In this document: positions 26,391 to 35,887 of the stretch, piece after piece
Layout of the letters: each line of letters starts with the position of its first letter
Numbering within the stretch: position 1 is the first letter of the stretch
Assembly (NCBI GenBank): GCA_022760355.1
Contig: JALEGB010000117.1
Coordinates: forward strand, 1-55,881
Direction of reading: 5' to 3'
DNA from: Neomegalonema sp.
Lineage (GTDB): Bacteria; Pseudomonadota; Alphaproteobacteria; Rhodobacterales; Rhodobacteraceae
DNA: 55,881 nt
Notes under the pieces: generated by a model
Seen by the model: the letters and a program-made list of their open reading frames with translations, nothing else
Told to the model about the DNA's origin: nothing
The model's database searches: none
Translations under genes and position numbers: made by a program

Positions 26391-26461
26391 AACTCTCAGC
26401 CTCTGTTTAGTCGCGATTTGCGAGCCGTTAGATCGGTCCATCTAGCTCCAAATCGCTCTAA
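26391..26461 (+). repeat. Dispersed palindromic element, copy D (diverged, left end lost)
   Basis: The nested hairpin is at 26413-26456 (GCGATTTG with CAAATCGC intact, inner arms with mismatches). It is preceded by AACTCTC-like spacer sequence related to copy A. The first hairpin is not recognisable. The right end TCTAA (26457-26461) contains the stop codon of the minus-strand universal stress gene. Further upstream, GCGCC..GGCGC-GAACTC (26356-26376) echoes the sequence before copy A. Confidence 0.65.
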
Positions 26462-27291
26462 TGGCCGAGCAGCAGCGGAATTGCCGTTTCTTTCAAGATC
26501 TTGTCGGTGACGCCGCCCATCAGCGCTTGGCGCAGCCGTGAATGGCCATAGGCCCCCATCACCAACAGGTCCCGCTCCCGCAGTTTGGTTTCTTCCAGAA
26601 TTGCGCCCGCCACATCGGCGTCGGCGAGTTCGCGCAGCTCCACATTCACACCATGGCGCGACAACCATTCGGAGAAAGCGAGCCCCGGAATCGGTCCGTA
26701 GGGCTCAGATCCCCAGAAATGGACCACTGTAAGCGCGTCGACAGCCTCGGCTTCTGTCAAAAACGGAGCCGCGGCGCGCGCCGCGCGCGCCGCTTCGCGC
26801 CGCGCGTCCCAAGCAACCGCGATGCGTTTGCCAATATCAGCAGGCTGATAGGCGCCGCCCGGAACCGCCAACACCGGCGCCGCGCCGGCAAACAACGCGC
26901 CCTCCAGCAACGCGGCGGCGGACGTATCGTCTTTAGCGACTGCGGACGGGGTCGGCAGAATGCAGAGATCTGCGTAAAGCGACTCCTGCGCCGCCAGATC
27001 GACCGCGGCGGGGCTTACGCCGCTTGCAAGCCGGACCTCGACATCGCACCGGGCGCCGACCAAGGCCTTCTCCGCCGCGGCTTTGGCGTCTTCCGCCTGA
27101 TCACGCGCCGCAACGGAGGCCGCATCGAACATCGACGCGCTAAAGGCGTCGGCGAAGACCATCGGGATTTCCGCCAGCGCGAACGCTACGGCGACAAGCT
27201 TGCCGTCCCAACGCTCCGCCAGCATGCGCCCGACCTCAATACGCTTCAGCGACTCGTCCGAGCCGTCCACGGACACCATAATCGTCTTCAT
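26458..27291 (-). CDS. Tandem universal stress protein
   Basis: This 277-residue protein contains two UspA-like domains, each an alpha/beta Rossmann-like unit (about 1-140 and 150-277). The second domain has the ATP-binding G-x2-G-x9-G(S/T)-type motif in GAYGHSRLRQALMGGV, which suggests nucleotide binding; the first lacks a clear one. Usp proteins are induced by stress, and their biochemical role is often unclear. The ATG at 27291 is better spaced from GAGG than the ATG two codons upstream. It starts within about 10 bp of the upstream kinase fusion's stop, suggesting translational coupling. The stop codon lies in repeat copy D. Confidence 0.9.
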   Translation of the reverse strand: MKTIMVSVDGSDESLKRIEVGRMLAERWDGKLVAVAFALAEIPMVFADAFSASMFDAASVAARDQAEDAKAAAEKALVGARCDVEVRLASGVSPAAVDLAAQESLYADLCILPTPSAVAKDDTSAAALLEGALFAGAAPVLAVPGGAYQPADIGKRIAVAWDARREAARAARAAAPFLTEAEAVDALTVVHFWGSEPYGPIPGLAFSEWLSRHGVNVELRELADADVAGAILEETKLRERDLLVMGAYGHSRLRQALMGGVTDKILKETAIPLLLGH

Positions 27292-27299
27292 CGTCATCC

Positions 27300-28898
27300 T
27301 CAGGCTCCTTCGCTCTCGCCCGTTACGAAACCTTCCTCAAGCGCGCAGCGCACCTCATGCAGCGCTGCGTCTCCGCCCCACTGCGTCGCGACGATCCGCC
27401 ATCCGAGCAATGGAAACGGGGCCTTTTGCCGCGCCGCCAGTGCTGGCGAGATATCCGACGCATCGCCACATCGCTGCTCAATGCGCGCCGTGCGCACCAT
27501 AACGGGCGCCGACAGCCAAAATGCGTCCAACCTGGCCTTCGCGTCCTGCGCCGTTTCATCGAGCATCGTCCGGGCGCGCACATCGGTAAATGTAGCGTCA
27601 ACAACAACGCTGGCGCCGGCGGCCAGCGCCTGTTCGGCCGCCGCGAACAGCCGATGATGAACACGAGCGGAAACCGCCGGGGCGTACGCCTTTTCAGGCA
27701 GTTTTTCTTCCGGCGCAGCGCCGAACATTCGTTTGCGAAATTCGTCGGAGGATAGATGAATCGCGCCGACGCCGCCAAAACGCGGATCCGGCGCGACAGC
27801 GCGGGCAATCGTTGTTTTCCCACTGCCCGAAAGGCCGCCAAACGCGATCAGCCGCGGCGGCGTCGGCGCAAGGAACCGAGAGGCGAGCGCGAAACGCAAC
27901 AGCGCCTCCTCCTCATCCCCCGAATAGGCGGCCGCCATCGCCCGCACCGCCGCGCGCAACGACAGAAACAACGGCCAGAGCGCAAGCCCCTCATAGTCGC
28001 CCGTCATCGCCAAATAACGGCTCACAAGCCCGTTTGCGAGGTCGTAGCGGCCGCGGATCGCCAAATCATATGCCGAGAAAGCGAGGCAATAGAGCGTATC
28101 CACCGTGGCGATCCGCTCACTGAACTCAATCGCGTCAAACGGCGTCGGCCGCAGCCCCTCGTCCGTTTGCAGCGCAACAATATTGCCAAGATGCAAGTCG
28201 CCGTGCAAACGCCGCACAAAGCCGTCGCTGCGGCGCTGCTCAACCAACGTGGCGTTGGCGCGCAGACGCGCCGACGCCTGCATCGCCCAGTCCGCCGCGG
28301 CCTCCGGCGCGATCTGCGCGACAGCGCCCTGCATATCGACGATCACCTGCGCCATGTCGGCGACCCCGCCAAAGTCGCTCCGGCGCGGCGCATCCGCATG
28401 CATGGCGGCGATCACGTCGGCCAGCTCGTGAATCAGGGGGAGATCGACCTCGCCGGCGTCAACCATGCGATCCAACCCCGCCTCCCGATCAAACCGGCGC
28501 ATCCACACCACCCAATCGGACGCGCGGACGGCGCTGGCGTCATCGGCCAGCGCGAGCCCGCCATCAGCCTGACGTATGATGGGCCGAACGCCCCGATAGA
28601 TATCGGAAGAGTTTGTGTTTACGGCCAATTCGGCGCGACAAGCCTCCTCGCGCCGGGCGACGGTGGAATAGTCGAGAAATGGCAGGCGGACGGCCTTCTT
28701 CAACTTATAGGCGTCGTCGCCGGCGAGAAACACATGCGCGCCGTGCGTTTCAATATGCTCGACCGGCGCGCCGCCATGCGTCGCGGGATCGGCGAGAAAT
28801 TCAATAATCTCATCTTGGGCCGCAGCCGCGGGCGCAGCCTCAAATTTCCCAGCGGCGGTCAAGCTCGGCTCTCCGTTCGTCGTCGACGCAGCGATCAT
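27300..28898 (-). CDS. Aminoglycoside phosphotransferase-like / P-loop kinase fusion
   Basis: This 532-residue cytoplasmic protein has two enzyme-like halves. The N-terminal half is an APH/choline-kinase-like domain with the catalytic-loop motif HGDLHLGN (232-239) and a downstream FDAIEFS segment in the metal-binding position. The C-terminal half is a P-loop NTPase with Walker A GGLSGSGKTT (354-363), resembling zeta-toxin/gluconate-kinase-type small-molecule kinases. This two-domain architecture (COG2187 plus COG0645) is known in proteobacteria but its substrate is not established; antibiotic resistance should not be inferred. It is tightly followed by a universal stress protein gene on the same strand. 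Confidence 0.85.
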   Translation of the reverse strand: MIAASTTNGEPSLTAAGKFEAAPAAAAQDEIIEFLADPATHGGAPVEHIETHGAHVFLAGDDAYKLKKAVRLPFLDYSTVARREEACRAELAVNTNSSDIYRGVRPIIRQADGGLALADDASAVRASDWVVWMRRFDREAGLDRMVDAGEVDLPLIHELADVIAAMHADAPRRSDFGGVADMAQVIVDMQGAVAQIAPEAAADWAMQASARLRANATLVEQRRSDGFVRRLHGDLHLGNIVALQTDEGLRPTPFDAIEFSERIATVDTLYCLAFSAYDLAIRGRYDLANGLVSRYLAMTGDYEGLALWPLFLSLRAAVRAMAAAYSGDEEEALLRFALASRFLAPTPPRLIAFGGLSGSGKTTIARAVAPDPRFGGVGAIHLSSDEFRKRMFGAAPEEKLPEKAYAPAVSARVHHRLFAAAEQALAAGASVVVDATFTDVRARTMLDETAQDAKARLDAFWLSAPVMVRTARIEQRCGDASDISPALAARQKAPFPLLGWRIVATQWGGDAALHEVRCALEEGFVTGESEGA

Positions 28899-28969
28899 AA
28901 GCGCCGACGACGAGATTCTTTACCGATCGCTGACGTTGCGTCCTTGCGCTCGATCAAACCTGCTTGCCG

Positions 28970-28990
28970 CGTCGGCTGGGTTAGCCGACG
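28970..28990 (-). terminator. Hairpin overlapping the ndk stop codon
   Basis: This perfect 8-bp inverted repeat, CGTCGGCT (28970-28977) with AGCCGACG (28983-28990), has a five-base loop containing part of the ndk stop codon. It is a plausible 3'-end structure for ndk, without a T-run. Confidence 0.45.
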
Positions 28991-29403
28991 ATCTCGTAGC
29001 CCGCGAAGAAATACGCGATCTCAATCGCCGCATTTTCCGCGCTGTCCGAGCCGTGGACCGAGTTTTCGCCGATCGACTTCGCGAAGGTTTTGCGGATGGT
29101 GCCCTCGGCGGCCTCTTCAGGGTTGGTCGCGCCCATCACGTCGCGGTTTTTGGCGACAGCGCTTTCGCCCTCGAGGACCTGCACGACGACCGGCGAACGC
29201 GACATGAATTCGCAGAGCTCGTCATAGAAGCCGCGCTCACTATGCACTTCGTAGAACTTGCCGGCTTGCGCTTTCGTCAGATGCAGGCGCTTCTGAGCGA
29301 CAATGCGCAGGCCCGCTTTTTCGAACATCGCGTTGATGGCGCCGGTGTGGTTGCCTTCGCAGGCGTCCGGCTTGATGATCGAGAGCGTGCGTTCGACGGC
29401 CAT
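28981..29403 (-). CDS. ndk: Nucleoside diphosphate kinase
   Basis: Ndk transfers the gamma-phosphate between nucleoside di- and triphosphates through a phosphohistidine. The 140-residue protein has typical length and the family's opening [14 protein letters not shown] with K11. It has the [12 protein letters not shown] loop and the active-site histidine H117 in [12 protein letters not shown]. The ATG at 29403 follows AAGGAATGACCCA; a longer frame adds 13 residues unlike Ndk. It is divergent from a small exported-protein gene. Confidence 0.97.
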   Translation of the reverse strand: MAVERTLSIIKPDACEGNHTGAINAMFEKAGLRIVAQKRLHLTKAQAGKFYEVHSERGFYDELCEFMSRSPVVVQVLEGESAVAKNRDVMGATNPEEAAEGTIRKTFAKSIGENSVHGSDSAENAAIEIAYFFAGYEIVG

Positions 29404-29568
29404 TGGGTCATTCCTTATCGTTGCGGCGCCTTCGCGCGCCAAAAGAGCCGACCGCGCAGGCGGTCAGCCCAAACCGGGCGCCGTCTAGCATGCTCACTCG
29501 CGCGACGAAAGACATCTCGCGCGGCTTTGGCGCTTGCTCGCGCGACAACGATAGGCCATGCAGCGCCC

Positions 29569-30117
29569 ATGAGATTCGAAGGTCGACATCAAGCTCGTCC
29601 GAGGTTGCGATTCGCGCCTTCGACAGCTTCGCTGCGCGCCTTGCTGGCGGCGCCCGTGATGATTTGCGCCTTGGCGACGGCAAGTCTCGACGCTGCTCTC
29701 GCCGAGACGCCTGCTAAAACCGAGCCCAAGCCGACAGGCCCGATCGTCGGCGTCCGCGCCGATGTGTCGTCCTGGCGGCTGATCGACGGCAAGGGCGTTG
29801 TGGGCGTGATGGGGGTCGGCCCCTTCCTCAATCTTGGCGCAATCGCCCCATTGACGCCCGAAGGCCTGCTGAAGGCCCCCCGCGTCGGCTATTTCGTCAT
29901 CCAGGTTGAGGGGCGCGGCGTGTTTGAGGGCGTGTTCAACCTCAAGAAAGGCGGCAGCCAGGCCATCGGCGTGTTCTGGCCCGAAGGCCGCAAGCAGGGC
30001 GATGTGATCACCGGATTCCTGGATCTTGAGAGCCTCAAAACTCCTGGCGAGTTCGGCGGCGCCGGCACAATCAGCTTCTCGGACGACGGGGCGACAATCG
30101 AAGTCTCCGCCCGCTGA
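29569..30117 (+). CDS. Small exported protein of unknown function
   Basis: I do not recognise this protein of about 182 residues. A positively charged N-terminus and a hydrophobic stretch (LRALLAAPVMICALATASLDAALA) ending in an AxA-like site predict Sec export. The mature part is a compact beta-rich domain with VRADVSSWRLIDGKGVVGVMGV, FNLKKGG and FWPEGRKQGDVITGFLDLES segments, suggesting a small periplasmic beta-sandwich. The start codon is uncertain because the n-region is long, and an internal start cannot be excluded. It is divergent from ndk and followed by a hairpin. Confidence 0.7.
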   Translation: MRFEGRHQARPRLRFAPSTASLRALLAAPVMICALATASLDAALAETPAKTEPKPTGPIVGVRADVSSWRLIDGKGVVGVMGVGPFLNLGAIAPLTPEGLLKAPRVGYFVIQVEGRGVFEGVFNLKKGGSQAIGVFWPEGRKQGDVITGFLDLESLKTPGEFGGAGTISFSDDGATIEVSAR

Positions 30118-30145
30118 ACTGACGCCGAACCGCTATTTCGCTTGA

Positions 30146-31339
<1,194 letters not shown>

Positions 31340-31374
31340 GCGACCCAGCCTCAATCGCGGCTTTGTTGAAATTG

Positions 31375-31410
31375 AAGAGCGTTCGGCCCCGCCGGGCGCT
31401 CTTTCTTTTC
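31375..31410 (+). terminator. Intrinsic terminator of ilvC
   Basis: AAGAGCG (31375-31381) pairs with CGCTCTT (31397-31403), with further GC pairing inside, and is followed by TCTTTTC. It lies 36 bp after the ilvC stop. Confidence 0.75.
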
Positions 31411-31442
31411 CGCCCGCGGCGGCGATGGATGGCGACGCGCCG

Positions 31443-32930
31443 TCAAGTTGAGCGTCGACGGAACCAAAGGCGCAACAGGGGCGACAGCCAGACCAAAAGC
31501 GTCAAGGCGCCGAGGGCGGCGGCAATTGGGCGGCTGAAAAAGCCCGAGAAATCACCGTCGGACTTAATCATCGAGGCGAGGAAGCTTTCCTCCAACAGAT
31601 CTCCCAGGACGACGCCAAGAATTGTGGGCGCGACCGGAAACCCGTTTTCCTCCATCACATAGGCGATAAGCCCCATCACCAGCATCACAATGACGCCGAA
31701 CATCGAGTTGTTAATCGCAAACGCGCCTACAACGCAGAAAACCAATACGATCGGCATCACCGTATGCGGCGGCGCGCTCAGCAATCGGCGTGAGAGGCGA
31801 ATGGCGACATAGCCCAACGGCAATAGCATCAGGTTCGCCACAAAGAAGCTGATGAACACTGCATTGATCAGCTCCGGCGTTTGTTGAAACACAGTCGGCC
31901 CCGGGTTCATCCCCTTCATATAAAACACGCCAATCACGATCGCAGTGATCGAATCGCCAGGAACGCCGAACACGAGCGCGGGCGCCCATGCGCCGGCGAC
32001 GCCGGCATTATTGGAGGCCCCGGCGTCGACCAGCCCTTCCGGATGTCCCGAGCCGTATTTGCGCTGCTCCGCTGAAAACTCTTTCGAGACGCCGTAGGAA
32101 ATCCAGGCGGCGATGTCAGAGCCTGCGCCAGGCAATATTCCCGTGAACGCGCCGAGCAAGCCGCCGCGGCCAAGGTTAAGCCGATAGCGCCATAGAACCG
32201 GCGCCACGCCGGCGAAAATGCGCCGGAGCGGCTGCTGCGGCGCGTCCGCCCGCCCCCGCGCCGTCGTGGTGACAAAGCGAAGCACTTCCGACACCGCGAA
32301 CATCCCGATCATTGCGGGAATAAAACTCACCCCGCCGCTGAGCTCCGCGCTTCCGAAGGTAAAACGGGGATGCCCGGCCATCAGATCAATGCCGATCGTC
32401 GCGATAAAGAGCCCAATTAGCAGTGACACCAACCCTTTCACCGCGGAACCCGACGAAATAACAACCGCTGTGGAGAGGCCCAAGCAGGCCAACCAAAAAT
32501 ACTCGTAGGAAGAAAACTTAAACGCCACCTCCGCTAAACTTGACGCGAAGAGAGCCAACAGCACCGCGCCGACGAGCCCGCCAATGACCGAACTTGTCAG
32601 CAATACGCCCAACGCCAGCTCCGCCTGCCCTTTCCGCGTCAAAGCGAATGCTTCATCGCTGTAAGCCGCCGACGCTGGCGTGCCAGGAATGCGAAGCAGG
32701 GCGCCAGGAATATCGCCCGCAAATATCGCCGTCGTCACCGTCGTAATAATAACAGCGATCGCCGGCGTAGGCTCCATAAAGAAGGTGACCGGGATCAGTA
32801 GCGCCGTCGCCAGTGTCGCGGTAACGCCAGGAATCGCCCCGACGACCAGGCCAAAAACCGCGGCGAGCAGCATAACGCCCAACACAAACGGATCGAACAC
32901 CAACGCTAACGCGGCTAGAAACGCCTCCAT
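31443..32930 (-). CDS. tctA: Tripartite tricarboxylate transporter large permease
   Basis: This 495-residue inner-membrane protein, the large subunit of a tripartite tricarboxylate transporter, has about twelve helices. The TctA signature GAIPGVTATLATALLIP is near the N-terminus and a second PGxGSD-type loop (ILPGAGSDIAAWISYG) is in the middle. It catalyses secondary, cation-coupled uptake of a carboxylate delivered by the periplasmic TctC. It is the last gene of the minus-strand operon tctC-tctB-tctA, 11 bp after tctB. The substrate is not predictable from sequence. Confidence 0.95.
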   Translation of the reverse strand: MEAFLAALALVFDPFVLGVMLLAAVFGLVVGAIPGVTATLATALLIPVTFFMEPTPAIAVIITTVTTAIFAGDIPGALLRIPGTPASAAYSDEAFALTRKGQAELALGVLLTSSVIGGLVGAVLLALFASSLAEVAFKFSSYEYFWLACLGLSTAVVISSGSAVKGLVSLLIGLFIATIGIDLMAGHPRFTFGSAELSGGVSFIPAMIGMFAVSEVLRFVTTTARGRADAPQQPLRRIFAGVAPVLWRYRLNLGRGGLLGAFTGILPGAGSDIAAWISYGVSKEFSAEQRKYGSGHPEGLVDAGASNNAGVAGAWAPALVFGVPGDSITAIVIGVFYMKGMNPGPTVFQQTPELINAVFISFFVANLMLLPLGYVAIRLSRRLLSAPPHTVMPIVLVFCVVGAFAINNSMFGVIVMLVMGLIAYVMEENGFPVAPTILGVVLGDLLEESFLASMIKSDGDFSGFFSRPIAAALGALTLLVWLSPLLRLWFRRRST

Positions 32931-32941
32931 TTGGGCCTCGC

Positions 32942-33478
32942 TCAGCTTGGGTTCACGATCAAGCCGCGCAAAAACGCGTAAAGATCATCAATCGGTGCGA
33001 ATATGTGGAACGGATCCGAAGGGAGCGGCACTAAAAGCAACTTAACAAACAGGACATGAATAAAAACAGTCACTGCAATAGCTAAGCCCGCCGCCGGGCG
33101 CCATGCCGTTTCTAGTCGCAGAAGGACAACGAACAACAGCGAAATGTTCGCCAAAGGGAAACCAATTATTTCGGAAATTGGAATGTGCGCCGCCAGGGTC
33201 GCCAGAACTATTATAAAGTTGCCGACGGCGCGAGGGTTGGCGGCCCAATCGCCCAGCGTTATCCAGCTGGCTCCAATCGAAAATGGGCGGGCGCGCGCCT
33301 GCAGGCCGCGGACAACTAAGACAACGCCGCAGCAGCCCAATCCGATCCCAATCAAGATCGGAAAGAGATCAGGCCCGAACGGTTGGCCATGGAGCTTGGG
33401 AAACGTCGCTGTATACCCAATCTCCGCCAACGCAAACAGCAGCAGGAAGGCGCCGATAACGGCGTCATTTAAACGCAT
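32942..33478 (-). CDS. tctB: Tripartite tricarboxylate transporter small permease
   Basis: This 178-residue membrane protein has four hydrophobic helices, the size and layout of TctB, the poorly conserved small membrane subunit of tripartite tricarboxylate transporters. The N-terminal helix carries the FPKLHGQPFGPDLFPILIG segment typical of the family. It sits between tctC and tctA with short gaps, which is the main support for the assignment. It is required with TctA for transport. Confidence 0.9.
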   Translation of the reverse strand: MRLNDAVIGAFLLLFALAEIGYTATFPKLHGQPFGPDLFPILIGIGLGCCGVVLVVRGLQARARPFSIGASWITLGDWAANPRAVGNFIIVLATLAAHIPISEIIGFPLANISLLFVVLLRLETAWRPAAGLAIAVTVFIHVLFVKLLLVPLPSDPFHIFAPIDDLYAFLRGLIVNPS

Positions 33479-33536
33479 CGCGCCCTCCCTGCCGACGCAA
33501 CGCGCCCTCCCGCCCCAAGAACTCCAACTCGCCTTT

Positions 33537-34526
33537 TCATCGCGCCAGCCCCAACGCTTTCATCACTTTGCCCAGCGATCTGTCGCTCCGCGCCATCCAA
33601 TCGGCGAAGTCGTCGCCCGCCGCCCAAGCCACGCCGAACCCACGTTTTTTCATCAGACGCACAAAATCAGGCGAGGCGTAGACCCGCTCCATCGCCCGCA
33701 CCAGCTTGGCCTGCACTCGAGGCGACATGCCCTTCGGCCCCGCCAAGCCGCGCCAAGAATACGCCTCCCACGGCAATCCGGCGGCTTCGAGCAGCGTGGG
33801 CACATCCGGATGCGACGGCAGCCGATCCGCGGACATGACCGCCAGGGGCTTCACCCGCCCGGCCCGGATCAAACCATCCGCCTCGGCGACCGAGCTTGTG
33901 ACAATATCGACGCCGCCGGCGACAAGCTCCTGCAATCCCGGCGCGGCGCCTTTGGACGGCACCCAGGGGACCGCCGTTACTTTCGCGCCGCCGGCGCGCA
34001 GCATCCCCGCAAGGGCAAGATGCCAAACGCCGCCTTGCCCAGTTCCGGACGCCTTATGCGCGCCTGGCCGGGCGCGCGCCGCGCGCAACACATCTTGGAC
34101 CGAGCGCCATGACGAGTCGGCGCGGACGTGAAGCCCCGCAGGATCGGTGTTGTAGAGCGCAATCGGCGTGAAGGCGCGCCAATCGAGCGCCGTTAACCCC
34201 GCCCAATGCATCATGCCGATCTCCACGGTGATCACCCCGATTGTATAGCCGTCCGGCTTCGCAAGCGCGATCGCGGTATGCCCGACGACGCCGCTGCCCC
34301 CGGTGCGGTTCACCACATTGACAGGCTTGCCCAACTCCCGCTCAAGCAATGCTGCGATGATGCGAGCGGTGGCGTCCGTCCCGCCTCCGGCGGCCCAAGG
34401 CACCACCAAGGTAATCGGACGGTCAGGGTATTCAGCCCGAGCGCCAGTCATCGGCAGGATTTGGGCTCCGACGACCAACGCGCAGACCAATACCGCTGCG
34501 CGTAATAAACGCGTCAGGGGGGTCAT
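33537..34526 (-). CDS. tctC: Tripartite tricarboxylate transporter substrate-binding protein
   Basis: This 329-residue periplasmic binding protein of the TctC/Bug family has a signal peptide of about 31 residues ending in ARA. The hallmark opening EYPDRPITLVVPWAAGGGTD follows, whose glycine-rich loop binds a carboxylate through ordered water. GGGAGCGAATAGT precedes the ATG. It is the first gene of the operon. The adjacent divergent GntR/FCD regulator suggests induction by the transported organic acid. Bug proteins bind many carboxylates, so the ligand is open. Confidence 0.95.
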   Translation of the reverse strand: MTPLTRLLRAAVLVCALVVGAQILPMTGARAEYPDRPITLVVPWAAGGGTDATARIIAALLERELGKPVNVVNRTGGSGVVGHTAIALAKPDGYTIGVITVEIGMMHWAGLTALDWRAFTPIALYNTDPAGLHVRADSSWRSVQDVLRAARARPGAHKASGTGQGGVWHLALAGMLRAGGAKVTAVPWVPSKGAAPGLQELVAGGVDIVTSSVAEADGLIRAGRVKPLAVMSADRLPSHPDVPTLLEAAGLPWEAYSWRGLAGPKGMSPRVQAKLVRAMERVYASPDFVRLMKKRGFGVAWAAGDDFADWMARSDRSLGKVMKALGLAR

Positions 34527-34980
34527 ACTATTCGCTCCCGCAGATGGCGCGACGCCATTTATTATTTTTCTTACAAAATGGCGGATATGAACCGGCTGAG
34601 CAAACTCATTTTTTGCTCATCCCCGCAACAGTTCGGCGAACGGCCCTACGCGAATAATGCGATTGAGAATCACAAATTGCTCGAACATGGGTCGGCTGCA
34701 GCTTTGAACAAATTTTTCTTTTTTTGCGCAGCAGTTAGAATAGATAATCTTGAAATACGCCCGACTACTTTAGCAAATAATGAATTGCTCACAAACGCTG
34801 TGCACGAAGGTATATTAGCGGTCGTACAGATCTCCCCCGAAGGATCGATCTTAATCGCGCCAGCGCAACAGCAGCGCCATTTGTGTGAAGCCGATTGAGC
34901 AAGTACAATTTGCAATGACCGTGCGGACTGGGTTAATTACCACCGTACTCGTATTTCTCCATTCGAATGAAAGCAGAGAC
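34527..34980. promoter_or_regulatory. AT-rich regulatory region between tctC and the GntR/FCD regulator
   Basis: This stretch is strikingly AT-rich for the window: 21 of 60 bases are G or C in 34561-34620 and 22 of 60 in 34741-34800. It contains several TTGCTC copies (34613, 34677, 34785), AGCAA..TTGCT pairs and T-runs near 34710-34720. No convincing protein is encoded, and it must hold promoters for the divergent tct operon and regulator. Its composition also resembles an acquired segment boundary. Confidence 0.65.
34597..34619. promoter_or_regulatory. Candidate operator in the tct/gntR region
   Basis: TGAGCAAA (34597-34604) and TTTGCTCA (34612-34619) form a perfect 8-bp inverted repeat with a 7-base spacer, 70 bp upstream of tctC. 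Related TTGCTC half-sites recur at 34677 and 34785. It is the best candidate binding site for the adjacent FCD regulator; binding is inferred. Confidence 0.45.
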
Positions 34981-35622
34981 GTGCTGAAAAAGATCGAGAG
35001 ATCTGCGTCGCTCTCTGAGCAGGTCGCCGAGGCGCTGCGTGCAGAAATCGTCAGCGGCCGGCTACAATTGGGCGAAGTTCTTTCTGAGACGCGGATCGCA
35101 ACCAGCCTCGGCGTCAGCCGCACACCGGTGCGCGAAGCATTTTCGCGGCTTGAGAACGATGGTTTGCTCATTACCAAGCCCAAATCAGGCACCTACGTCT
35201 TCAACCCGACGCCAGAGGAACTTCGCGACCTCAATGAAATGCGCGTCTGCCTAGAAGTCGAAGCGCTGCGCCTGTCTCTGCAACGATCTGCGAATGATCT
35301 GTCCGCCGACATTCAGATGATTCGCCCTGAGATGCAGGGCGCCTTCGAACGCGGCGACCCTCAGCTTTATCTGGCGATGGACCGGGCTTTTCATCAAGCG
35401 ATGATCGAGAGATCAGGCAATCAGCTCTTGATCGAAATGTATCAGCCGATTGCGGATAAGATTGGCGCGATCACAAGCGATCGCAGTCCCGAGACGGGCG
35501 ATCAAGCACGCTCGCATGATCAACATCTGAAGCTGTTTGAGACCATATCGCTCGCCAAAGTCAACGAAGCGGTGTCTGCGCTGCGCGAACATCTGGCGCC
35601 AAATGGCTGCGTGGCGATTTAG
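34981..35622 (+). CDS. GntR family regulator with FCD ligand-binding domain
   Basis: This regulator of about 213 residues has an N-terminal winged helix (SLSEQVAEALRAEIVSGRL to KPKSGTYV, roughly 8-72) with the recognition segment ATSLGVSRTPVREAFSRL. An all-helical FCD domain with conserved acidic and histidine residues (FHQAM, HDQHLKLFE) usually binds a metal and a carboxylate. GTG at 34981 gives the family's usual N-terminus (VLKKIERSASLSEQV); other in-frame starts at 34885 (GTG) and 34915 (ATG) are possible. It is divergent from tctCBA, which it probably controls. Confidence 0.88.
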   Translation: MLKKIERSASLSEQVAEALRAEIVSGRLQLGEVLSETRIATSLGVSRTPVREAFSRLENDGLLITKPKSGTYVFNPTPEELRDLNEMRVCLEVEALRLSLQRSANDLSADIQMIRPEMQGAFERGDPQLYLAMDRAFHQAMIERSGNQLLIEMYQPIADKIGAITSDRSPETGDQARSHDQHLKLFETISLAKVNEAVSALREHLAPNGCVAI

Positions 35623-35887
35623 GGTCGAAACCTCATAATTCCGGTTGTTGTCAGGTCGATTTCGGGGCGTGTCCGAGCAGGAAGGGCGCGTGGCCGAGGC
35701 GCCCCTATCTTTATGTGGGTTCGTTTCGCCACAGTCGCCGCGCGCCTCAATCTGGCCCATTCGACGCCAAAATCCCAGCCTGGGCCTGCGAAACACGCTG
35801 AAACGTCGCCGGATCTTCGCCGGATCATTGAATTTATAACGGGTCCGCGGCAGGTTCCGGCGACGCATCAGGCTGGAGGAGACATTG

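Noticed and set aside
27300..28898. Antibiotic resistance gene suggested by the aminoglycoside phosphotransferase-like domain.
   Set aside because: The fold is shared with many metabolic kinases; the fusion architecture points to a housekeeping or stress role and no resistance context is present.
28936..29568. Extension of the small exported protein by 211 codons over ndk.
   Set aside because: It runs antisense through ndk; the signal peptide begins after 29569.
34578..34898. A 106-codon open frame in the AT-rich region upstream of the GntR regulator.
   Set aside because: No ribosome site or family-like sequence, and it overlaps promoter-like repeats; probably non-coding.
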